Position numbers and translations under genes: made by a program
Shown here: in pieces, positions 38,711 to 48,500 of the stretch
Layout: every line of letters begins with the position of its first letter
Numbering within the stretch: position 1 is the first letter of the stretch
Source of the DNA: Struthio camelus
Lineage: Eukaryota; Chordata; Aves; Struthioniformes; Struthionidae
Length of the DNA: 64,000 bases
Direction: 5' to 3'
NCBI RefSeq assembly: GCF_040807025.1
Contig: NC_090942.1
Coordinates: 196,596,247 to 196,660,246 of the forward strand
The notes under the pieces: model-generated
Told to the model about the DNA's origin: nothing
The model's input: only the letters and a program-made list of their open reading frames with translations
Databases searched by the model: none

Positions 38711-39541
38711 ATGGAACAAGTGCAGGATTTGGTTACCCAAGAAGATGCAAATATTAAAGCTATTAACGAAGAGTACAGGAAGGCCTTTATATTTATCAAT
38801 AAAGGACTGAATACAGATGAAGTGGGTCAGAAGGAAGAGGCAAGAAATTACTACAAGCAAGGACTTGACCACTTGCTTAAAGGAATTAGCATTCCATCAC
38901 AGGGTCCTGCATGTGTAGGATCCCAGTGGGAGTCTGCCAGGCAAATGCAACAAAAGATGAAGGAGACCCTCCGAAACGTTCACGCTCGACTTGGCGTTTT
39001 AGAACAAAACACCCTGACTGTGCAAACAAGTCCTGCTGCAACAGGTGCGCCTGCTGAGGTGCCCAAGTTATACCCAAATATTCCTTCTAAAGAGAAGCCA
39101 GGAAGACCTCCTGCGCCTAATTCTCTGTTTGCACCAAGCCAGCCACCCACTGCAGATGGAAGTGTTGCAAATGTGAGTGCGGGGCAAATTCCAGCAATGA
39201 GTCCATCAGCTCCAAAATCTCTTTGTCTGCCAAATGAAGCACCTCCTGCCTACACACCTCAAGCTACAAATGGCCATTTTACAGTGTCTTATGGCACAGA
39301 GTCCGGGGAGTTTTCATCTGTAGGTGAGGACTACTACAGAAAGTGTAGTCAGCCACCTCCCCTTGAAAGTCTGGGAGTGGATGCAGATGAGCTGATCTTG
39401 ATTCCCCAAGGAGTACAGATATTCTTTGTAACTCCTGATGGACAAGTTAGTGCTCCTTCTTATCCTGGATATCTGCGCATCGTGAAGTTCCTGGATACTG
39501 GTGGTGAGACAGCCCAGAATCATCCACCTGCATTTCTTCAG
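38711..39541 (+). CDS. SPART: SPART coding exon 1 (exon 2 of gene): MIT domain and proline-rich part
   Basis: Encodes residues 1-277. The acceptor is TTATTCCAG at 38,700-38,701, with an alternative AG at 38,707-38,708; both leave the same ATG. The donor is CAG/GTAACA. The MIT three-helix domain is seen in [20 protein letters not shown] and [16 protein letters not shown], followed by [14 protein letters not shown] proline-rich low-complexity stretch (residues about 105-180) leads to APPAYTPQ, a PPxY motif for WW-domain ubiquitin ligases, and then to the highly conserved [12 protein letters not shown] and [18 protein letters not shown] segments. The ELILI core after acidic residues resembles an LC3-interacting motif, which is inference. 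Confidence 0.95.
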
Positions 39542-42500
39542 GTAACAAATAAAGCGTGATAAAACAAGAACATAATTTTTTCCTTTAATTATATTTTCAA
39601 AAATATAAAATTTTTCAACGGCTGTCATCTTAGCTTTAAGCTCAGAAGAGCAACAACTTATCTGAGACAAAGTGAAAGAATCTCTGCATGTTGGAGAAAT
39701 GGTTATCTGCAAATGCACATTTGTATGACTTTTCTGAGGAACACCTGGAGGCCATTTCCCAGGTTCTTGAGTATTTACTGTTTTGATGAATTCCATGTTT
39801 TTAAAGGAGTTTGCCTAACACTTCTGTTCATACTATAAAATTAACTTCCCTTTTTTCAAATAAAGAAGACATGTTGATTCAGTTATTGTAACATTTCAGT
39901 ATAAAATAAGTTTACATGCTACTTGCTTCTCTGAACTAGTGATCGGATATTGCGGTTAACTTGGAGAATTCATAATTCAGAGTGTTAATCTGCTCTGAAC
40001 TACAAGTGGAAAACACATTATTTGGATTTTCTAGTTCATGCTTACTAATTTGGGGATATTCTGTAACATATACTGTTTCTGGTCAATTTCTGACCTCGGA
40101 TCTCTTTGCTGCTGCTAAGATTGTTTGGCTCTTGGAGGCCTAACCTGTGAAGGGGAAACATTAAGAAACAGAAAAACCCTTCCTGGTATTAGATTCTATT
40201 CATTCACTTCTACCTCTGCTGGCATTCTCAAGCACTAGATATGCCAATGACAGCCTTCTCTTTGTTCTATCATATATACCTGTTTAGAAATCTACAGGAA
40301 GTTACAGGCTTTGTGAATCCGGATTTGTTTGGCTGAATGCTTCATCTGCGTCCATAACTAGGCCTCAGTTAAGAGGCTACCAGGCTGAATTAGTCCTGTG
40401 AGAATTAGTATTTGCTCTATATTAGACTATCAAAGCCAGTCAAGGATGATATTCTCACAATCACATAGGTGTTTTTTTGTTTGTTTGGTCAGAATGTCAA
40501 AAGGCTTTTATTTTACTTTTTAAACTGTATAGAAAACTAAGTTTTCATTTTAATGGGTACATTTGTTTGTCTTTCTTGTGAATAGGCTCCTTTAATTTTG
40601 TAAAAATAATCTTTCCTTTATGTACTTCTCTTTCCCAGGTTTGTGACTGGATGTATCCTCTAATGTGTAATCAGTCTCCTGTTCTATGCTGCAGTACTGG
40701 AGTCTACATGTTCCCTGACACAATGTCTCAGGTGCCAGGGTCCTATGTGGGAATAGTGTTGTCTTCAGAACTTCCAGCAGCTGACAGAGAGCTTTTTGAG
40801 GATCTGTTAAAACAGATGTCTGATCTTCGAATCCAGGTAAATTCCAGGGTTGCTTCTTTTAAACCAAACAGCAGAAATGATCAGTGTATTTTCCTGATTA
40901 CATTTACTTGTATAAAACTGTAAAGTTCTGTGTCTTGCTTGGTAAGCTCAACAACATGCAATAAGTAATGCAGACAAGATTAAGCACGCTTAGGAATGAA
41001 ACAATATGTAGTATGACATAGGGAGGACAGAAATTTTAATATAATAAACTGTAAGCATAGAAAAGAAGTGGCCATTTTGTGTATATTTACTATTTTCCCA
41101 GAACAGAACGTAGGCCTGAATGAAAATTTTCATTTAGGAGAAAGCTAACAACTTTTTTCTGTGTGTATATGTGCACATGCATGTACTCTGTATACAGCTT
41201 TGATGAAACCATTCTCAGAATATTGTGCCCAGATATGCCTATAGTTTAAAAAGGTTAAGCAGCCTCAAAGAAGAGCTGTGAAAATACTGAATACCTCAAA
41301 AATCTGCCTTAAAATGAATTCTCAGAATAAATTAATCTGGTGCCTTACTGTAGCAGAATTTTAAGCAGAGAGAAAATAGAAAAAAACCAAAATCCAAGAA
41401 AGGCACAATCCAGTTAGATACACTGACTGGAAATAAGGTGAAAATGTTAATGATGGCTGTAACAAAGCATTGGAGCAACATTTCAGGAGGAATGGTAATC
41501 AATAACCACTTAAAAGCTGATAACAAGATTATATCTTTTCATGAAAGATGCCATCTTGTTGAATCACTAAAAATTAAATACAGCAACTTGCAAGGATCTA
41601 GTTTGCAACGTGCCACGTGGATGGCGTTTGGTTATGTTATAAATCCTAGCGAGTTCAGCAGGAGAAACTGGGTAAAACTGTGATCGGACCTGCATAGAAG
41701 TTCAGATTATAGTAGTCCCTTATTGTCGTAAATTTCCATGTTTCTGTTAATGTTCCCTGATACAATGTCACAGGTGCCAGGATCCCATGAGAAAGTAGGG
41801 TTATCTTCAGAGCTCCCAGCAACTGAGAGCACACATTTTGAAGATAAGTTAAAACAGATGTCTGGCCATGAAGTCCAGGTAAATTCTGGGACAGAAATTC
41901 TAAAATGTTTAGTGATAATATAAATTGTCACTGAAAAACAACTTAAAACTGCTGAGATTCTAGATTTGATTGAGAGCTGCAGTGTACAGTCCCACAGATT
42001 TCCACATGCTGTGTCCTGATCCTTTATTTTTCCCCCTTAACTGAGAGCTGTTTCAATTACTGCGGGCTTCTAAATTCTGAAAATCAGTGGCAGACTTATG
42101 GAATTTTAAGAACTTTGACATACAGCAAAGTCAATATCTTCCTTTGGGCAAAACATTTCAAAGCCTAGCCTGCTGGCCATTTAACTCTGTTTATATAGTT
42201 CTCATGAGAATATAATTAACAACTGCATGTAATGTGTGTACAGTATAGAGTGGTATTTCACATTAGAGAACCCATTTCTGCTCCTTAGTAGAGACTCACT
42301 GAACCTTTTTCTATATGGTGACGTAAACTGTGTATAACTAAATTATATCTGGAGCATACTTTTTTCTCTTCTGCTTTTTTTTACCTTTTAAAAAATTATA
42401 GCTCTGTATATTAAGATTATTCCTGCACTCCTTCCTCAAAGTGATCAACTGCTAAAGACAGAAACATGTCTTGAAAATGAGATTTCACACTGCTGTGGAG

Positions 42501-45500
42501 TGTAATTGATGGTATATCAAATATCGTTTGTATGTTTTCTCTTCTGTTTATAGCTTTCATCTAGGAATGCTTTCATACAGACTCTTCCAGAAGAAAAAAT
42601 GGTCCTTTTTTTCTTTTATCCTTTGTTAATCAGTGCTGTTTTAAATCATTGAAACACTTACCTTTTGATACTTGCATTGTAGAATTCTAACTAAAAACTA
42701 AATTTATTGCAATTTTTCTGCCCTCTCTAGTTAAAATTCAATTATTCATTGTCTACAAACTATATAAAGTCATGGTGCGGTTATTACAAGTTATTAGAAA
42801 CACTAACCACACTGTGGTGGTGGTTGCTAACAACTACTGACTGTCTGCTCCAGAAACTCTAGAGTTTGAGAGGAGTTCACACAGAATCTGCCCAAGAGCA
42901 GCAGTATCATGCACAGCTCTGAAATGTTCCTTGGCTGTACCACTCTGCAAAAGCATCAGCAGCACATGGAATGAATAATCTGCTTTATTTAGAAATTTGG
43001 GAGGGAAGGATGAAAAGCAAACAACCAGAACAGCTGCATTTTTTTTTCAGTGCAGCTGGATTCTCTGACCAAAGATAAAGGGATTGCAGTTCCTATACTG
43101 AAAAACAATAGAGTTCATTTCCCTCTGGGAAGATAAACATGATAGATGTAGATTTTATCTTTTCTGCTAGTTAAATTGTGCTGTCAACTACCGCTACTTA
43201 GTTACTTGACCAGACAGCCTTGTTGGCAGGCAAATGTTGTCATTGTAACTGAAGAAAGCTTACAAAAAATGCTTAGTTGTTTGATAAGGTTTTCTTAATA
43301 TACAGCCTTTCTATGCAAAAGTGATTGAATCACAAAATTCCAGTAACTTTATGTACACTTGCTAGAAGAACACACCGCATTGACTTTTTTCCCCCCCATA
43401 ATGGGGGGAATGGTCATCTGGGGATGGTCATCTGTATGACCATCTCAAATAAAAATCTTGGTACTTTATGAAATAGGTTCTCAGATGTTTGCTTTCACTT
43501 GTTAGCCCTCAGAAGCCTCTCATGATGCAATTAACTTGCCTCAGACTGTTCATATCCAACCACAAGCTGAAGGAGGGGAAAAAGAGAAAGAGTTGCCAGA
43601 ATGGAGTGAGAAAGTTGCGCATGGAATCTTGTCAGGTACTATCATAAGGGCATTAGAATAAATACAAACCTGTAAGTGAGTAATACTTAAATGCATGTAT
43701 GCTGATAAAGGCTGACTTGTTGGAAATGGTTATTCACCACTTCCAATTGTAGTCATCTAAAGATACTTTGGTATGTTCTGTTAAGAGTGCAGAATTTTAA
43801 TCCCCAACAAAGGATTTGTTCAGAGCAAACGGTCTAGACTCCTAATTCAAGCCTGTAAATTAGGTTATTGCCCTATGTGACTCAAACCACTGTGATGCAG
43901 CAATCTTATTTGTGTATGAGCAGTCACATTAAAGTGTGCATCTACTATGATTTATGCAGATAAATATTGGAATACATAAATGACCACCAGCTGATCACAA
44001 GAAATATGAAGCTGCTAGAAGGGCTAATGAAAAGACAGAGAATTGGGTTTTCCACATTCAGAATGCTAATGGCATTGAGATGTGCAGCTTTATTACTGTT
44101 GACCCTGATGGGAGTTAAATATCCATTAAAAAAAACCCTGAGTTTCTGTATTAAATTGAGACTTGAATGAAGGCTGGCTAATAGTGGACTTAAATAAAAT
44201 GAGATGGAAAAATGTACATCGTGTAGGAGGAAAAATCATTGCAGGAATTTATGCTGGCCACTAAGCAAAGAGTATAATTGCAGACTATAATCAGAAATGT
44301 TGCTAAGGTCTGCACTGGAGAGGCAGGGGAAGCAAAGCTTTCAGAATTCTAGTCTGTAAAATTCTGTACATATTAACAAAGATGATTTGTCTTGAAGGTG
44401 CATCTTGGGTAAGCTGGGGCCTAATGAAAGGAGCAGAATATACTGGCAAGGCTATCCACAAAGGAGCTTCTAAACTGCGAGAACACATTCAACCAGAAGA
44501 AAAACCTCTGGAAGTCAACCCAACTGTAGCAAAGGGGCTTCACGTAGCAAAACAGGCTACTGGAGGAGCTGTGAAAGTCAGCCAATTTTTGGGTAAAATG
44601 TTCTGCTCAAAATATTATATATTTTTGCCTTAATGAATAAATAGTCTGTAAAATGAGAGCTAGTTTCTCTAGCCAATGAACTAAAGGAGGGACTGACATG
44701 ATGATATGCAGAGATGAGCTGTTTGTGCCTAGTTATCCTGTGTGAGAGAACATGCTTTAGGAATATTTTTATTGTATGCCCTTGAGGACATGTTTTTCTT
44801 TCCTAAAGGAATACTTTTTATAGCATAGTATTTTTACAGTCTTAAGTTTGGCATCTTTTTTTAGGCTTTAGATAATTAATTCAAAATGGCTTCTCTTTTT
44901 CTTAAGTTAATAATAATGTATTTTAAAAGCTGTATAGTCACAAGTTACTAACATACGTAGTGGATCAGTGGTTGGGGGGCGGGGGCGCGCACGTGCGCAT
45001 ATAGTTTAAACGTGCCTGAAACAAGTCTGTTTAGTCTAGGTATAGACTTCCAAATAGAACTGGCTTCGTGTTCAAATGTGCTGAGTAACCAGAGCAGCTC
45101 TTAGTAACTTCATTCTGCTGTTTATTTGTATTAATGTTAGGATTCAATGTCTAGTATCAGTGCTTAAAATCCATTTGTGCTGGATACTATAAAACTGCTT
45201 TGAAGAGTTGGAATGATGGTAAGAAAGACAACTGTAAGAAAGACTTGTCCAGCAGACAAGATGAGGAAAAACCCTCAGCTTGTTCCCTATCTATAATTTG
45301 GGAATAACAAAGTAATGGAAACAGTTGCTTGAAATCACAGAATGGTTGAGGTTGGAAGGGACCTCTGAAGATCATCTAGTCCAACTCTCCTGCTCAAGCA
45401 GGGTCATCTACAGCATATTTCCCAGGATCGCGTCCAGACGGGTTTTGAATATCTCCAGGGAAGGAGACTCCACAACTCTCTGGGCAACCTCTTCCAGTGC

Positions 45501-48500
45501 TCTGTTACCCTCACAGGAAAGGTTTTCCTCATGTTCAGATGGAATTTCCTGCGCTTCAGTTTGTGCCTGTTCCCCCTCGTCCTATCCCTTGGCACCACGG
45601 AGAAGAGTCTGGCCCCATCCTCTCGACACCCTCCCTTCACATACTTGTACACGTTGATGAGATCCCCCCCCCCTCAGCCTTCTCTTCTCCAGGATAAATA
45701 GGCCCAGCTCTCTCAGCCTTTCCTCACAGGAGAGATGCTCCAGTCCCTTCATCGTCTTTGTAGCCCTCCGCTGGACTCTCTCCAGTAGCGCCACGTCTCT
45801 CTTGTACTGGGGAGCCCAGAACTGGACACAGTACTCCAGGTGAGGCCTCCCCAGGGCTGAGCAGAGGGGCAGGATCACCTCCCTCCACCTGCTGGCAACA
45901 CTCTTCCTCATGCACCCCAGGATACTATTGGCCTTCTTGGCCACAAGGGCACACTGCTGGCTCATGCTTGACTTGTCCACCAGGACTCCCAGGCCCTTCT
46001 CTGCAGAGCTGCTTTCCAGCAGGTCAGTCCCCAGCCTGTACTGGTGCATGGGATTATTCCTGCCTAGGTGCAGGACCTTGCACTTGCCCATGTTGAACTT
46101 CAGGAGGTTCCTCTCCGCCCAGCTCTCCAGCCTGTCCAGGTCCCTCTGAAGGGCAGCACAGTCTTCTGGTGTGTTAGCCTCTCCCCCCAGTTTAGTATCA
46201 TCAGCAAACTTGCTGAGGGCGCACTCTGTCCCTTCCTCCAGGTCATTGATGAATACGTTGAACAAGACTGGACCCAGGACTGACCCCTGGGGGACACCAC
46301 TAGCCACAGGCCTCCAACTTGACTCTGCGCCATTCACCACAACCCTCTGAGCTCTGCCATCCAGCCAGTTCTCAATCTATTTCCCTGTCCACTCCTCCAC
46401 CCCGCACTTCTGGAGCTTGCCTATGAGGATGTGATGGGAGACAGTGTCAAAGGCTTGCTGAAGTCCAGGTAGACAACATCCACTGCTCTGCCCTCATCTA
46501 CCCAGCCAGTCATTCCGTCATAGAAGGCTATCAGATTGGTCAAGCCTGATTTCTCTGTGATGAATCCATGCTGACTCTTCTTAATCACCTTCTTATCCTC
46601 AACATGCTTTAAAATGGTATCCCGGATCAGCTGCTCCATCACCTTTCCAGGGCTGGAGGTGAGGCTGACAGGCCTGTAGTTTCCTGGCTCCTCCTTCTTG
46701 CCCTTTTGGAAGACTGTCATGACATTGGCTTTCTTCCAGTCCTCAGGCACCTCTCCTGATCTCCAGGACCTTTCCAAGATGATGGAGAGAGGCCTAGTGA
46801 TAACATCCGCCAGCTCCCTCAGCACTCGTGGGTGCATCCCATCGGGGCCCATGGATTTATGGATGTCAAGTTTGAACAAATGATCTCTAACTCTCCTCAA
46901 CCAAGGGAGAGTCTTCCTTTCTCCAGCCTTGCTCTCTTGTCTCCAAGGTCTGGAATTCCTGAGGACTAGCTTTAGCAGTGAAGACTGAAGCAAAGAAGGC
47001 ATTCAGCAACTCTGCCTTCTCTGTATCCTTTGTCACCAGGGCACCCGCCCCATTCAGCAGCAGGCCCATGTTTTCCCTAGTCTTTCTTTTCTTACTGATA
47101 TATTTTAAGAAGTCCTTTTTGCTATCCTTGATATCCCTTGCTAGATTAAACCACAAATAGGCCTTAAATGAGAGTATGTGACAAGTATCTGTGTCTTCCT
47201 TTTAGCCACAATACCAATCTTATTTGTTAGCAATTGAAACTGTTCAGATTCTGAAAATAAGGCTGCTTCTATACCCTTTTGATGCTAACATGTGGATTGG
47301 AGTCTGTCTTTAGAATCAACATATTAAGATAGAAGTAACACTTTAGACTTCAGTGAAACTTACTTTTTAAGTAAAAGTAAGGATATTTAAAGAAAAATGT
47401 TCAATATTCTTATTAAATAATCTGCATACCATTATTTTATGGTAGTTGAAGGAGTATGTTCTATAGCAAGCTGTGTTGGAAAGGAGCTGGCTCCGCATGT
47501 GAAGAAGCATGGCAGCAAATTAGTTCCAGAATCTCTTAAGAAAGACAAAGATGGCAAATCCACTTTTGATGGTGCTCTGGTGGTTGCAGCAAGTGGAGTT
47601 CAAGGTAATAAAAATTCCTTATGACTTTTTTTAATTGCATAAGCTATTTTTCAGTGCTATGAACTCAAATAAGCTGTTCATTTTGCAGGGTTTTCAACAG
47701 TATGGCAAGGTTTAGAAAGTGCAGCCAAGTGCATTGCTAAAAGTGTTTCAGCAGAGACTGTAAAAACTGTTAAATACAAGTAAGTTTTGTTTTTATTAGT
47801 TTCATCTTCTACAACATATTGTCACTGTATATGAATACTGTCAAACAAAGCTCATGGAAGCGCAAGAAAGTTAACTTAAAATATCTACATTGCTCTAGTT
47901 ACGCAGCACATGACATGCTGTTAAGCGTACCATAATGAGCATGCCCTTTATGTAAAGTGCAAAATGAATCAATGCTTCTGAAGTTTTTCTAGCTCTCTTC
48001 TAGAAGTATTAAAGCTTCAGGCAGTGTTGACAAATACTGTTCAGATTTATATCTTTGTATTACAATATAATAATGTCATTATGAAAAAAAAATAGTTTGA
48101 AACCTCTCAACTGTGATCCTTTATTTATGTAAACTTAACTAAATTTTAAGAAAAATGCAGAAATGACTTCAACTAGAAGCAGGTCATACCAAAGTGAGGT
48201 TGTACAAAAAGGAATTTGTGTAAGGAAATCTAAAGCATAAATAACAATAATAGGATGAAATGAGAAGAGGCACTAGTCACAACTTCAAAAATGCAGATGT
48301 TCCTAGAAAAAGGTAGTAGAGGAAGAGGAGCATGTTTAGGAGCATGTTACTAAGACAGTGAATGAAAAGAGCGAAGTTGATGAGCGTGTATAACAAGAAA
48401 TACTAAGGAGAATTAAGGGAAAATTGTGAAACAACTGCAAAACGTATGGAATACACCCCTCAAAAAAGTGCAGTAGGAATAATGAAATGTGAAAAGCAAG

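Noticed and set aside
41438-41683. 81-codon frame in SPART intron 3
   Set aside because: Its start overlaps an old CR1 relic (TKHWSN segment). It is not a SPART exon since neither edge has proper splice sites in phase.
43050-43134. Possible missing SPART exon after TTTTTTTTCAG in intron 3
   Set aside because: The direct reading from the acceptor meets a stop after five codons. The alternative frame from the next AG has no good donor and does not resemble the mammalian linker.
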